Assembly (NCBI GenBank): GCA_016464825.1
Contig: JAEKNQ010000006.1
Coordinates: 1 to 64,000, forward strand
Reading direction: 5' to 3'
Length of the DNA: 64,000 nt
DNA from: Candidatus Dormiibacter inghamiae
GTDB taxonomy: Bacteria; Chloroflexota; Dormibacteria; Dormibacterales; Dormibacteraceae
A program made the position numbers and the translations under genes. Below are positions 1 to 9,075 of the stretch, in pieces. The notes beneath the pieces were generated by a model. It had not been told where the DNA came from and searched no databases. It saw only the letters and a list, made by a program, of their open reading frames with translations. Each line of letters starts with the position of its first letter. The first letter of the stretch is position 1.

Positions 1-132
1 AATGTCAGAGTGCTCGACGCCGACGGCACCTTAATCCGCGAGCTCACCCTCGACGCTGCCCGCGTCTACCAGCCACTCGGCCAACCTAAAGTTGTCCTCG
101 ATGTCGTGAGACAGGTGTCCGCGATGTCCTGA
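1..132 (+). pseudogene. IS481-type transposase, C-terminal end (cut by window start)
   Basis: Only the last 43 codons are in the window, open from base 1 to a TGA at 130-132. The tail reads VRVLDADGTLIRELTLD followed by a short YQPLG stretch, which is the usual C-terminal end of IS481-family/integrase-core (DDE) transposases found in high-GC bacteria. The catalytic core lies outside the window, so I cannot tell whether the element is intact. The terminal repeat just beyond the stop supports an insertion-sequence end. It abuts a tRNA-Ser gene. Family assignment rests on the tail only, so it is moderately sure. Confidence 0.6.
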
Positions 133-138
133 GACAGG
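101..138. repeat. Direct repeat at the presumed insertion-sequence end
   Basis: The 15-mer ATGTCGTGAGACAGG (101-115) recurs as ATGTCCTGAGACAGG (124-138) with one mismatch and a period of 23 bases. It overlaps the end of the transposase reading frame. Repeated blocks of this kind lie in the terminal inverted repeats of many IS481 elements and may bind the transposase. The other end of the element is outside the window, so the inverted partner cannot be checked. Confidence 0.5.
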
Positions 139-144
139 ACAGGA

Positions 145-234
<90 letters not shown>

Positions 235-274
235 GCTGTCAGGCGAGCATACAAAGAGTGCTTTGCAACCGGCG

Positions 275-739
275 TCAGTGCGCGTGCGGTGGGACCACCT
301 CGCCGCGCCAGCCCCTGGTGCCGCTGCCGTCTTCTTCCATCAGCTTCTTGAAGCGCTCGAGATCACCCTTGACCTGCCGGTCCAGGAAGCCGAGCTTCTC
401 GCCCACCTGGTCCTTCACTCCCTCCGGCTCGACGTCCATCGCGAGGGAGACCTCGCAGCGTGCCTCGTCCAGGCGATGGAAGTCAACCACGCCGGCGTTC
501 GTGCGGCCAGTGGTGTTGCGCCAGGCGATGCGGGTGTCGGGGACCTGCTCAGTGATCTCCGCATCCCACTCCAGCTTCTGACCGGCGACCTCGGCCTTCC
601 AGTGCAGGCGCTTGTCGTCCAGCTGGGTGACCGACTCCACGCCTTCCATGAACGAAGGAAAGCCCTCGAACTGCGTCCACTGGTTGTAGACGTCGCGGAC
701 CGGCGCGGGGATCTCGAGGGTTTGCTGAACTCGTGACAT
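275..739 (-). CDS. SRPBCC-family (polyketide cyclase/START-like) protein
   Basis: Predicted 154-residue single-domain protein of the helix-grip SRPBCC fold. The N-terminus (SRVQQTLEIPAPVRDVYNQW) matches the family pattern in which the first strand carries a hydrophobic 'I.AP...VY..W..FE.FP.FM..V' motif, and it ends in a long C-terminal helix (residues ~120-145). This subgroup is often annotated as cyclase/dehydrase or as a stress-linked CoxG-like protein; ligand and role are unknown. The ATG at 739 was chosen because AAAGGAG lies 6-7 bases upstream, although the frame stays open further out. It sits alone downstream of serS. Confidence 0.8.
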   Translation of the reverse strand: MSRVQQTLEIPAPVRDVYNQWTQFEGFPSFMEGVESVTQLDDKRLHWKAEVAGQKLEWDAEITEQVPDTRIAWRNTTGRTNAGVVDFHRLDEARCEVSLAMDVEPEGVKDQVGEKLGFLDRQVKGDLERFKKLMEEDGSGTRGWRGEVVPPHAH

Positions 740-785
740 GAAGTGCTCCTTTCGCTTGAAACCTAAGCATCTCGACAAATGAGCA

Positions 786-2051
786 TTATACCCCACCCCG
801 CAGGTAGTCGACGCCGGGGAGATACGAGCGCAGCGCATCCGGCACCGTGACCGAACCGTCGGGCTGCTGGTAGGTCTCCAGCACGCAGTCAAGGGTCCGG
901 GTCAAGGCGAGCGCGCTGCCGTTCAGCGTGTGCAGGTAGCGGGGCGACTCGCCCGGCCCTGGCCGGTAGCGCAGGTTGGCGCGCCGGGCCTGGAAGTCGC
1001 TGAACACCGAGCAGGAAGACACCTCCAGGTAACGACCGAGCCCTGGCGCCCACGCTTCCAGGTCGTACTTCTTGTACTGCCCGAAGCCCATGTCGCCAGT
1101 GCACATGCTGAGCACCCGGTAATGCAGCCCAAGCCGTCGCAGCACCTCCTCGGCCTGCCCAGTCAGCTCTTCCAACGCGCCGAGCGAGGCGTCCGGCTCG
1201 ACCAGCTTGACCAGCTCCACCTTCGAAAACTGGTGGAGGCGGATGTAGCCGCGCGTATCCTTGCCAGCCGAGCCCGCCTCAGAGCGGAAGCAGGGCGAGT
1301 AGGCGACGTAGTTGAGCGGCAGCTGCGCTGCGTCCAGCATCTCCTCCCGGTGGAGGTTGGTGACAGGTACTTCGGCGGTTGGGATGAGCCAGAGGTCCCT
1401 GCCCTGCACCCTGAACGCGTCATCGCCAAACTTCGGCAGCTGCCCGGTGCCGAACATGGCGGCGGTGTTCACCAGGAACGGCGCCAACACCTCGGTGTAG
1501 CCATGCTCGCGCGTGTGCAGATCGAGCATGAACTGGACCATCGCCCGCTCCAGTCGCGCGCCCTCCCCCTTCAGGAAGGCGAAGCGCGAGCCCGCCACTC
1601 GGGCCGCCCGCTCGAAATCCATGATGCCCAGCGCTTCACCGATGTCGTAGTGCGTGCGCACCGTGAATCCGAAGCTGGGTTGAGTCCCCCACTCCCTCAC
1701 CACGACGTTGTCGTCTGCCGTCGCCCCGATCGGCACGGTCTCGTGGAACACGTTGGGGATCTGAAGCAACAGCTCATCCCGCTCGCGCGACAGAGCATCC
1801 GCCTGAGCTATCAGCGCCTTCGCCTGCGCGGACAGCTCCCGCATCCTGGGCAGGAGCGTTTGCTCGCGGCTGCTGCCGAACTGCTTGGAGAGCGCATTCT
1901 GCTCCGCCCGGCTCGTTTCGGCGGCAGCCGTCATCTCCCGCCAGCGCCGATCCACCTCCAGCAGCTGGTCCACGGGCGCCTCCTCACCCTTGAGCGCCGC
2001 CGCCCGCCGGACCTGATCCGGGTGGGCGCGGATGAACTCCATCGCCAGCAT
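786..2051 (-). CDS. serS: Seryl-tRNA synthetase
   Basis: Class II synthetase, 421 residues, the usual length. It charges tRNA-Ser (and tRNA-Sec where present) with serine in the cytosol. The N-terminal ~100 residues form the antiparallel coiled-coil arm rich in Arg, Glu and Ala that grips the long variable arm of tRNA-Ser. Motif 2 shows FRSEAGSAGKDTRG near residue 265 and motif 3 NGSALALTRTL near 385. It starts 5 bases after the lysS stop; GAAGGAG lies inside the lysS end. MLAME and the ATG three codons later are both possible starts. A tRNA-Ser gene lies just downstream. Confidence 0.97.
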   Translation of the reverse strand: MLAMEFIRAHPDQVRRAAALKGEEAPVDQLLEVDRRWREMTAAAETSRAEQNALSKQFGSSREQTLLPRMRELSAQAKALIAQADALSRERDELLLQIPNVFHETVPIGATADDNVVVREWGTQPSFGFTVRTHYDIGEALGIMDFERAARVAGSRFAFLKGEGARLERAMVQFMLDLHTREHGYTEVLAPFLVNTAAMFGTGQLPKFGDDAFRVQGRDLWLIPTAEVPVTNLHREEMLDAAQLPLNYVAYSPCFRSEAGSAGKDTRGYIRLHQFSKVELVKLVEPDASLGALEELTGQAEEVLRRLGLHYRVLSMCTGDMGFGQYKKYDLEAWAPGLGRYLEVSSCSVFSDFQARRANLRYRPGPGESPRYLHTLNGSALALTRTLDCVLETYQQPDGSVTVPDALRSYLPGVDYLRGGV

Positions 2052-2056
2052 GCGGG

Positions 2057-3469
2057 CTACTGCTCCTTCTTCAGCTGCGGGAAGAGGATGACGTCGCGAA
2101 TGGCCGCCTGTCCGGTCAGCAGCATCACCAGGCGGTCGATCCCGACCCCGAGACCCCCGCTGGGGGGCATGCCGTACTCAAGCGCGCGGATGAAATCCTC
2201 ATCGAAGGGGTGCGCCTCTTCGAAGCCTGCCGACTTCTGAGCCAGCTGGTCCTCGAAGCGCCGACGCTGATCGATCGGGTCGGTCAGCTCGGTGAAGGCG
2301 TTGGCGTACTCACGGCCGCCGATGATGAGTTCCGACCGCTCCACGAACCGTGGATCGTCCTCCCGGCGGCGGGCCAGCGGCGAAGTCTCCACCGGGTAGT
2401 CCGTGACAAACGTCGGCTGCACGATTCCCGGCTCCACCAGCTCCTCATACGCCGCCGCCAGTTCCAGTCCGGTGAGCCGGCGCCCTGTCTGCTCGGCGAC
2501 GAGGTCGATCATGCTTCGGCGCTGAAAGGGAGGTCGGAGATAGATCCGCTGACCCTCGTACTCCGCCTCCAGTTCGGTACCGGCTGCCTCGCTGGCGGCT
2601 GTGAAGATGCGCTCGGTCAGCTCCAACATGCCGCTCAGATCAGTGAAGGCGTGGTAGCACTCCAGCGTCGTGAACTCCGGGTTGTGCGTCCTGTCGATGC
2701 CCTCGTTGCGAAAGTTCCGGCCAATCTCATAGACGCGCTCCAGGCCGCCGACAATCAGCCGCTTCAGCGGCAGCTCGAGTGCTATCCGAAGGTAAAAGTC
2801 CTGCTGGAGAGCGTTGTGATGGGTGCTGAACGGCCTGGCGTGACCGCCACCAGGAATTTCCTGCAGGGTGGGCGTCTCCACCTCGATGTAACCGTCAGCG
2901 TCCAGCAGCCGGCGAACTGCGCTGATGATCCGGGAACGCTTCAGGAAGACCTCTCGTGACTCGGCGTTCACTATCAGGTCCACGTAGCGCTGCCGGTAAC
3001 GCGTCTCCACATCCTTCAGGCCGTGCCATTTCTCGGGCAGCGGCCGCAGGGACTTGGCAAGGAGCCGGAATGAGTCCAGCCAAACGCTCGGCTCGCCGCG
3101 CCGGGTCTTGCGCGCCGGCCCGCTGGCGCCGACGATGTCGCCCCGATCCAGATCCGCAAAGCCGCCGTAGGCAGCCTCGCCGACGACGTCGCGCTGGGCC
3201 ACCAGCTGGATTTGCCCGCTCTGGTCCTGCAGCGGAGCGAAGGTCATACCGCCCGACCCCCGCATGGCGAGCAGACGGCCCGCCACCGTCACCCGCTCCA
3301 CCTGGCCCTCCGCCTCCACGCGGCTGCGCACCTGAGCCGCGGTGTGATCGCGGGAGAAGCGAGGGGGATACGGCTCCACCCCCGCCGCTCGAAGAGCCGA
3401 CAGCTTCTCCAGCCGGTCCCGCATCTCGCCCGACAAGGCGACGTCGAAGTGGTCGGCGGGCGAATCCAT
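2057..3469 (-). CDS. lysS: Lysyl-tRNA synthetase, class II
   Basis: Class IIb lysyl-tRNA synthetase, 470 residues, slightly shorter than the E. coli enzyme. The N-terminal OB-fold (roughly 55-150) binds the anticodon. Motif 2 contains FRNEGIDRTHNPEFT (about 258) and motif 3 GGLGVGIDRLVMLLTG (about 440), both diagnostic for class II LysS rather than the class I type. It lies 34 bases downstream of greA and 5 bases upstream of serS, so the three are probably one transcript that may continue from argH. The ATG at 3469 gives the usual start just before the OB-fold. Confidence 0.97.
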   Translation of the reverse strand: MDSPADHFDVALSGEMRDRLEKLSALRAAGVEPYPPRFSRDHTAAQVRSRVEAEGQVERVTVAGRLLAMRGSGGMTFAPLQDQSGQIQLVAQRDVVGEAAYGGFADLDRGDIVGASGPARKTRRGEPSVWLDSFRLLAKSLRPLPEKWHGLKDVETRYRQRYVDLIVNAESREVFLKRSRIISAVRRLLDADGYIEVETPTLQEIPGGGHARPFSTHHNALQQDFYLRIALELPLKRLIVGGLERVYEIGRNFRNEGIDRTHNPEFTTLECYHAFTDLSGMLELTERIFTAASEAAGTELEAEYEGQRIYLRPPFQRRSMIDLVAEQTGRRLTGLELAAAYEELVEPGIVQPTFVTDYPVETSPLARRREDDPRFVERSELIIGGREYANAFTELTDPIDQRRRFEDQLAQKSAGFEEAHPFDEDFIRALEYGMPPSGGLGVGIDRLVMLLTGQAAIRDVILFPQLKKEQ

Positions 3470-3503
3470 GGACGGATTCAGGGTAGGGAAGCTGCCTTAT
3501 CGC

Positions 3504-3971
3504 CTATCTGACTCTGAGGATCTTGCCCGAGCTGATGCCGCCGGGCGAAGACCAGGTGACCTCGTCGCCAGCCCGCCTGCCCAGCAGGGCTCGGCCCAGT
3601 GGGCTCTCGTTGGAGATCCGGCCGCCCAGGGGATCGGCCTCGGCGGCGCCCACGATGGAGTAGATCTCGCTGCCTTCGGCCGAGAGGACCTCAACCTGGG
3701 TCCCGACGGTGACCACACCGGCCTCCCGCGGCGCCTCCTCGATCAGCACAGCGCTTTGAAGCAGGCCCTCCAGTGTCTGGATGCGGCCCTCGACCAGCCC
3801 CTGCTCGTTCTTCGCCTCGATGTATTCGGCGTTCTCGGCTATCTCGCCGAAATCGCGCGCCTGCCGGATGCGGTCAGCTACCTGCTCCCGGCGCACAGTC
3901 ACCAGGTGCTTCAGCTCTGCCTCGAGCTGGCGCAAACCGTCAAGGGTGAGCAGTACTGGCTTGCCCTCCAT
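3504..3971 (-). CDS. greA: Transcript cleavage factor GreA
   Basis: 155-residue GreA/GreB-family protein. It enters the RNA polymerase secondary channel and stimulates cleavage of backtracked RNA. The N-terminal ~75 residues are the two-helix coiled coil, with the acidic tip around DFGEIAENAEYIEAK (about 41-55). The C-terminal FKBP-like domain ends with a G-D-E-V-T segment (about 137-141). The greA-lysS arrangement is common in Firmicutes and Chloroflexota. The gap to argH upstream is only 44 bases without an obvious terminator, so read-through from the arg operon is likely. Confidence 0.95.
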   Translation of the reverse strand: MEGKPVLLTLDGLRQLEAELKHLVTVRREQVADRIRQARDFGEIAENAEYIEAKNEQGLVEGRIQTLEGLLQSAVLIEEAPREAGVVTVGTQVEVLSAEGSEIYSIVGAAEADPLGGRISNESPLGRALLGRRAGDEVTWSSPGGISSGKILRVR

Positions 3972-4015
3972 AGCGAGCCGCCGATTCTACTGCTGGCGCC
4001 GCGAAACCTGCAGGC

Positions 4016-5347
4016 TCAGAAAGGGGGATGGCTCGACGCCCACTGGTGAAGTTCGGCTACCTCCGCCTCGAGGGCTGTGACACGACTTGTCGTGTCCAGA
4101 CCGCGCAGCTCCAGCGAGCGCTCGGCTCCCCAAAGTGGCTGGTGCCTGCCCTCTCGCACCGCCGCGGCCACCCGCTGATGCGCTTCCCTGAAGGCGACAC
4201 CTCGGCCGACGAGCTGCTCAGCGGTATCGGTGGCGTACAGGCCGGGATCGCCAAGGCCCTGCGCCAAGCGTTCAGAGTCGAAGGCCAGGTTCACCACCAG
4301 CAGCCGCGCCGCCTCCAGGCAGTCGAGCGCGTTCTCCACGGCCGGAAAGAGGGCTATCTTGTCCTCCTGGAGGTCACGGTCGTACGCCAGCGGCAGGCCC
4401 TTCAGGACAAGAAGCAGGCTCATGAGCGAGCCAATCGCCCTGCCGCTCCGGCCACGGATCAGCTCCGCGATGTCGGGGTTCTTCTTCTGGGGCATGAGGC
4501 TGGAACCGGTTGCCACCCGATCGGCGAGCTGGATGAAACCGAACTCCGCACTGGCCCAGAGCACGAGGTCCTCGCCCAGCCGGCTCAGGTGGATCGCGAT
4601 GGAGGCGCAGGCGTAGATCAGATCCAAGGCAAAGTCGCGGTCGGCCACCGCGTCCATGGTGTTGGCTGTCAAACCAGAGAAGCCGAGCTCGTCAGCGACC
4701 CGCTGGCGCAGTAGCGGCAGCGTGCTGCCGGCGAGCGCGCCCGAGCCGAGCGGCAGCAGGTCCGCGAACGCGTAGGCGTGGCGCACCCGCTCTGCGTCGC
4801 GCAGCAGCGGCTCGGCGTGAGCCAGCAGATGCCAGCCGACAGTGATCGGCTGGGCCCGCTGGAGATGGGTGTAGCCAGGCATCGCCGTGGCGGCGTGACG
4901 GCGGGCCTGCTCCCCCAAAGCGGCGATCAAGGCCGCCAGGGCCGAGACCAGCGCGCCGGAGGCGGCCCGACAGTAGAGCCGCAGATCGAGCGCCACCTGG
5001 TCGTTTCGGGAGCGGCCGGCGTGGAGCCGCGCGCCCGCGTCCGGCGCCAGCTCGGTGAGTCGCCGCTCCACTGCTGTGTGGACGTCCTCGTCCGACTCCT
5101 GAAAGACGAACTTGCCGCTGGCGATCTCCTTCCCCACCTGTTTCAGGCCCTTCTCGACGCTCCGCAGCTGAGCCTTCGTCAGGAGCCGCGCGGCCTGCAG
5201 GCCGCGGGCGTGGGCGATCGAGCCGGCTATGTCGTAGGGCGCCAGCTCGATGTCTATCTCCAGGGAGCTGGAGAAGCCCTCCAGCTCTGGCAGCAGCCCC
5301 TCCTGGAAGCGGGCGCTGTAGAGCTTGCCCTTGGCGGAGGTTGGCAT
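4016..5347 (-). CDS. argH: Argininosuccinate lyase
   Basis: Last enzyme of arginine synthesis: it splits argininosuccinate into arginine and fumarate. 443 residues, fumarase/aspartase superfamily. The superfamily signature GSSLMPQKKNPD, bearing the catalytic serine loop, is at about residue 282. An HLQRAQP stretch near 165 and a SRNDQVALD stretch near 115 give the other two conserved active-site regions. It starts 10 bases after the argG stop in the same operon. No anomalies seen. Confidence 0.97.
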   Translation of the reverse strand: MPTSAKGKLYSARFQEGLLPELEGFSSSLEIDIELAPYDIAGSIAHARGLQAARLLTKAQLRSVEKGLKQVGKEIASGKFVFQESDEDVHTAVERRLTELAPDAGARLHAGRSRNDQVALDLRLYCRAASGALVSALAALIAALGEQARRHAATAMPGYTHLQRAQPITVGWHLLAHAEPLLRDAERVRHAYAFADLLPLGSGALAGSTLPLLRQRVADELGFSGLTANTMDAVADRDFALDLIYACASIAIHLSRLGEDLVLWASAEFGFIQLADRVATGSSLMPQKKNPDIAELIRGRSGRAIGSLMSLLLVLKGLPLAYDRDLQEDKIALFPAVENALDCLEAARLLVVNLAFDSERLAQGLGDPGLYATDTAEQLVGRGVAFREAHQRVAAAVREGRHQPLWGAERSLELRGLDTTSRVTALEAEVAELHQWASSHPPF

Positions 5348-5357
5348 CAGAGGTGCA

Positions 5358-6608
5358 CTACGGAGTGAGCCGCTTCAAGTCGGCCGGCAGCAGCTTCTCG
5401 AGATCCAGGCTGGAGAGCTTGCCCTGCACCTCAGAGGCAGTTCGCACGCCCATGCCGAACAGCTTGATGAAGCCGGCGGCGGCGGCCTGGTCGAACTCGT
5501 CGCCGCGGCCGTAGGTGGCCAGTTCCATGCGGTAGAGTTGCTCGGGCGCCTTCCGGCCGGCGACGCTGGCGTGGCCCTTGTAGAGCTTCAGCCGCACCTC
5601 CCCTGAAACGTGCCGCTGAGTGTGGGCGACGAATGCGTAGAGCGCCTCGCGCAGTGGGCTGAACCAGAGGCCGTCGTAGACCATCTGCGCCCACTGCTGC
5701 GCGACCACGTCTTTGAATCGGGCAACGTCCTTGGGCAGGGTGATGTCTTCCAGCGCCTGGTGTGCCTGGAGCAAGAGCATCGCGGCCGGCGCCTCGTAGA
5801 TCTCGCGCGACTTGATGCCTACCAGCCGATTCTCCAGGTGGTCGATCCTGCCCACACCGTGCTCACCGCCTATGCGGTTCAGGGTCTCGACCAGCTCCAC
5901 CGCGTTGGTCCGCCTACCGTCCAACGCGACCGGCAGGCCATCTTGGAAGGACAGCTCGACGTAGGCGGGTGCTTCAGGAGCCTGGGCCGGGTCCACCGTC
6001 CACTCGTAGACCTCGGCCGGGGGCTCGGCCCAGGGATCCTCCAGGACGCCGGCCTCGATCGAGCGTCCCCAGAGGTTCGCGTCCACCGAGTAGGGCGACT
6101 CGAGGGAGGCGGGCACCGGAATGCCATGCTGGCGGGCGTACTCGATCTCATCGTCGCGGCTCATCCCCCACTCCCTGACCGGGGCCACCACCTTGAGCTC
6201 AGGCGCCAGCGCAGCCGTCGCGATATCGAAGCGCACCTGATCGTTACCTTTGCCAGTGCAGCCGTGGGCGATGCCCTGGGCTCCCTCGCGGCGAGCGATC
6301 TGGACGAGCATGGCGGCAATGAGCGGCCTGCCCAGCGCGGTGGCCAGCGGATATTCCTTCTCATAGAGGGCCCCTGTCTGCAGGGAGGGCCAGACGAAGT
6401 CGCGCAAGAAGGGCACCTTGCCGTCGACTACGTAGGCTGCCACAGCGCCGACCTGCAGCGCCCGCTGCTGGACGGTATCGAGATCCTTGTTCTCACCCAG
6501 GTCGATCGTCAGCGCCACCACTTCGTAGCCCTGGTCCTTGAGCCAGCGGATGGCGACCGAAGTATCGAGTCCGCCCGAGTAGGCAAGGACCAGCTTTTCA
6601 CGTGACAA
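5358..6608 (-). CDS. argG: Argininosuccinate synthase
   Basis: ATP-dependent ligation of citrulline and aspartate to argininosuccinate. 416 residues, normal length. The N-terminal PP-loop AYSGGLDTS (about 9-17) binds ATP. GCTGKGNDQVRF (about 117) is the conserved glycine-rich citrulline/aspartate-binding segment. It starts 3 bases after the argR stop and precedes argH by 10 bases. Since citrulline is its substrate, an ornithine carbamoyltransferase must exist, but argF is not in this window. Confidence 0.97.
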   Translation of the reverse strand: MSREKLVLAYSGGLDTSVAIRWLKDQGYEVVALTIDLGENKDLDTVQQRALQVGAVAAYVVDGKVPFLRDFVWPSLQTGALYEKEYPLATALGRPLIAAMLVQIARREGAQGIAHGCTGKGNDQVRFDIATAALAPELKVVAPVREWGMSRDDEIEYARQHGIPVPASLESPYSVDANLWGRSIEAGVLEDPWAEPPAEVYEWTVDPAQAPEAPAYVELSFQDGLPVALDGRRTNAVELVETLNRIGGEHGVGRIDHLENRLVGIKSREIYEAPAAMLLLQAHQALEDITLPKDVARFKDVVAQQWAQMVYDGLWFSPLREALYAFVAHTQRHVSGEVRLKLYKGHASVAGRKAPEQLYRMELATYGRGDEFDQAAAAGFIKLFGMGVRTASEVQGKLSSLDLEKLLPADLKRLTP

Positions 6609-6611
6609 CGA

Positions 6612-7037
6612 CTAAACCCCCAGAAATGTGCAGAGTTGCGGATAGGCGTCGGCGCGGGTCAGCACGACGATGATCGTGTCGTCCCCGGCGAGCGTGCCGG
6701 CTATCTCCTCCAGCGCCGATTCGTCGATGGTCCGCGCGACCAGACTGGCAGTGCCTGGCGGCGTGCGGATGACAGCGAGAAACTCCACCTGGGTGGCCGA
6801 GAGCACCAGCTCGCCCGCAGCGGAAACGGGCACAGCTGCGCGGTAGCCGTCAGAAGTGCGCACCAGCCCCAGCTCCTGAATATCGCGGGAGACAGTCGCC
6901 TGGGTGGCGGGAATGCCCAGCCGGGCCAGCTCGCGGGAGAGCTCCTGCTGGGTGTGCAGCGAGCGGCGGCGGACCAGCCGCAGGATCGCTCGCCGCCGCT
7001 CTTCCTTGCTCTTGGTCTGCGCCGCCATGCTGTTCAC
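6612..7037 (-). CDS. argR: Arginine repressor ArgR
   Basis: 141-residue hexameric, arginine-responsive repressor. The N-terminal winged helix-turn-helix contains TQATVSRDIQELGLVR (about 47-62), the DNA-recognition part. The C-terminal domain carries the arginine-binding and trimerisation segment with AGDDTIIVVL (about 118-127). The GTG at 7037 overlaps the argD stop (GTGA); an ATG three codons in is the alternative. Its likely target is the tandem operator in front of argC at 11331-11362, which would make the operon self-regulated. Confidence 0.95.
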   Translation of the reverse strand: MNSMAAQTKSKEERRRAILRLVRRRSLHTQQELSRELARLGIPATQATVSRDIQELGLVRTSDGYRAAVPVSAAGELVLSATQVEFLAVIRTPPGTASLVARTIDESALEEIAGTLAGDDTIIVVLTRADAYPQLCTFLGV

Positions 7038-8215
7038 TCGCTCGGCTCCGATTGGGCAGCTCCGAGGCGGCCGACAGCCTGCTCGATCTGGTCGGCGGTG
7101 ATGACGAGCGGAGGCACTAACCGCAGAGTGTGGTCATCGGTCGCGTTGACTATCACGCCATGCTTCAGGCTCTTGAGCTGGAGGTCGCGAGCGACGGGCT
7201 CCGTGAAGACCACCGCCTGCATGAGCCCGCGGCCCCGTACCTCGCTGACCCCGGCGAGACCTGCCAGCTCCGACTGAAGCAGTTCGCCCAGCTCCAGCGA
7301 CTGCTCGACGAGGCCTTCCTCCTCGATCGTCTTGAGGACGGCCAGGCCTGCCGCGCAGGCGAGGGGGTTGCCGCCGAAAGTCGAGCCGTGATCACCTGCC
7401 TCGAGCACGTCGGCCCGCGGCGCCGCCAGGCAGGCGCCGATCGGCACGCCGCCACCCAACCCCTTGGCCAGCGTCATCACGTCAGGGGTTATGCCCTCAT
7501 GTTGATGTGCGAACCAAGTGCCCGTCCTGCCGAGGCCGGTCTGCACCTCGTCCAGGATCAAGAGCAGGTTCTGTTCGTCGCACCACTCCCGCACCTGCTT
7601 CAGGAAGCCAGCGGGCGGCACCACCACTCCCGACTCACCCAGGATCGGCTCCAGCAGCACAGCGGCCGTGCGCTGACTGGTCATCCGCTTCAGCGCCTGC
7701 AAGTCGCCGTAGGGGACGTGGCGGAAGCCTTCGGGCAGAGGCGCGAACGGCTCCTTGTACTTGGCGGTGCCGCCGGCCGTGACTGTGGCCAGAGTGCGGC
7801 CGTGGAAGGCGCCCTCGGCGCCGATGATCTCATGAGCGCCGCCGCGGTTCAGGCTTCCCCACTTGCGCGCCAGCTTGATGGCGCACTCATTGGCCTCGGC
7901 GCCGCTGTTGCAGAAGAAGACCCGGCTCGGAAAGGCCAGCTCGACCAGCCGCTTCGCCAGCTGCACCTGCGGCTCGGTGTAGTACAGATTGGACGCATGG
8001 ATCAGGCGCTGAGCCTGCTCAGCGACAGCCTGGGCGACGGCGGGATGGGCGTGGCCAAGCACGTTGACAGCCAGCCCTCCCACCAGATCCAGGTACTCGC
8101 GACCCTCGCTGTCCACTGCCACCGCCCCATGCCCTGAGGCCAGCGTGATCGGCAACCGCTTGAAGGTGCCCATCAGATAGCTGTGTTCGAGCTCGGCCAG
8201 TTTCTCTGCGCTCAC
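7034..8215 (-). CDS. argD: Acetylornithine aminotransferase
   Basis: PLP-dependent class III aminotransferase, 393 residues. It converts N-acetylglutamate semialdehyde to N-acetylornithine and may also act in lysine synthesis. The Schiff-base lysine lies in TLAKGLGGGVPIGA (about 245-258). LILDEVQTGLGRTG near 220 carries the PLP-pyridine aspartate. The GTG start overlaps the argB stop (GTGA), and its own stop overlaps the argR start. In most actinobacterial arg operons argF lies between argD and argR; here the two genes overlap and argF is missing. Confidence 0.95.
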   Translation of the reverse strand: MSAEKLAELEHSYLMGTFKRLPITLASGHGAVAVDSEGREYLDLVGGLAVNVLGHAHPAVAQAVAEQAQRLIHASNLYYTEPQVQLAKRLVELAFPSRVFFCNSGAEANECAIKLARKWGSLNRGGAHEIIGAEGAFHGRTLATVTAGGTAKYKEPFAPLPEGFRHVPYGDLQALKRMTSQRTAAVLLEPILGESGVVVPPAGFLKQVREWCDEQNLLLILDEVQTGLGRTGTWFAHQHEGITPDVMTLAKGLGGGVPIGACLAAPRADVLEAGDHGSTFGGNPLACAAGLAVLKTIEEEGLVEQSLELGELLQSELAGLAGVSEVRGRGLMQAVVFTEPVARDLQLKSLKHGVIVNATDDHTLRLVPPLVITADQIEQAVGRLGAAQSEPSE

Positions 8216-9075
8216 GGCGTCACCATCGTGCCAATGCCGCCCTCGGTGAAGAGCTCCAGCAGCAGCGAGTGCGGCAGGCGACCGTCGATGATGTGGGCCA
8301 GCGGAACCGCCTCGAGTGAGCGCAGGCAGGCCTGCAGCTTGGGGATCATGCCGCCCGTGACCTCGCCGCGGGTGAGCATCCGTTCGGCGCTGGCACGCTT
8401 GATTTCGCTCCTGACCTGACCCTCGCCATCGAGGATGCCCGTGACGTCGGTCATCAGGATCAGCTTTGCCGCGCGCAGAGCAACAGCAATCTCGGCTGCT
8501 ACCGTATCAGCGTTGATGTTGTACGAGTTGCCGTCGTAGCCGAGCCCGATGGACGCGATGATCGGCACGTAGCCACGGTCGATCAGAGCCGTGATCGGCT
8601 CCGGGTTGACCTGGGTCACCTTGCCCACGAAACCCAGGGCAGGATCGAGTTCGCTCGCGATGATGCTGGGCCCGTCCTCGCCTGACATGCCCACCGCTTG
8701 GCCGCCCAGCCGGTTGAGGCGAGCCACCAAATCAGGATTGACCTTGCCGGTCAGCACCATCTTGACCACTTCCATGGTCTGGGCGTCGGTGACACGCAGA
8801 CCGTTGCGAAACTCGGAAGTGAGGCCCAGCCGGTCCGACATGGCGGAGATCTCAGGACCGCCGCCGTGGACCAGGACGGGCAGCATGCCCACGTAGCGCA
8901 GCAGCACTATGTCGAGCAGCGTCTCCTCCTTGCGCTGCTCGATCGCGTTGCCGCCCACCTTGACGACGACTATCCGGTTGTGGAAGCGCTTGATGTAAGG
9001 CAGGGCCTCGACCAGAACCTGGGCCCGAGCCTGCACGTCGAGGGTCACGGCCTCCTCCTCTGGATAACTGTTCAT
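8212..9075 (-). CDS. argB: Acetylglutamate kinase
   Basis: Phosphorylates N-acetylglutamate with ATP, the usual control point of arginine synthesis. 287 residues, amino-acid-kinase fold. The glycine motif VVKVGGNAIE (about 38-47) and VHGGGPEI (about 69-76) are visible, as is the C-terminal GMIPKL stretch. The N-terminal ~25 residues form the extra helix seen in arginine-inhibited hexameric forms, so feedback inhibition is plausible; this last point is inference. The ATG start overlaps the argJ stop (ATGA). Confidence 0.96.
   Translation of the reverse strand: MNSYPEEEAVTLDVQARAQVLVEALPYIKRFHNRIVVVKVGGNAIEQRKEETLLDIVLLRYVGMLPVLVHGGGPEISAMSDRLGLTSEFRNGLRVTDAQTMEVVKMVLTGKVNPDLVARLNRLGGQAVGMSGEDGPSIIASELDPALGFVGKVTQVNPEPITALIDRGYVPIIASIGLGYDGNSYNINADTVAAEIAVALRAAKLILMTDVTGILDGEGQVRSEIKRASAERMLTRGEVTGGMIPKLQACLRSLEAVPLAHIIDGRLPHSLLLELFTEGGIGTMVTP

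Noticed and set aside
930-2240. 436-codon open frame on the plus strand
   Set aside because: It is the antisense shadow of serS, whose motifs and length are normal.
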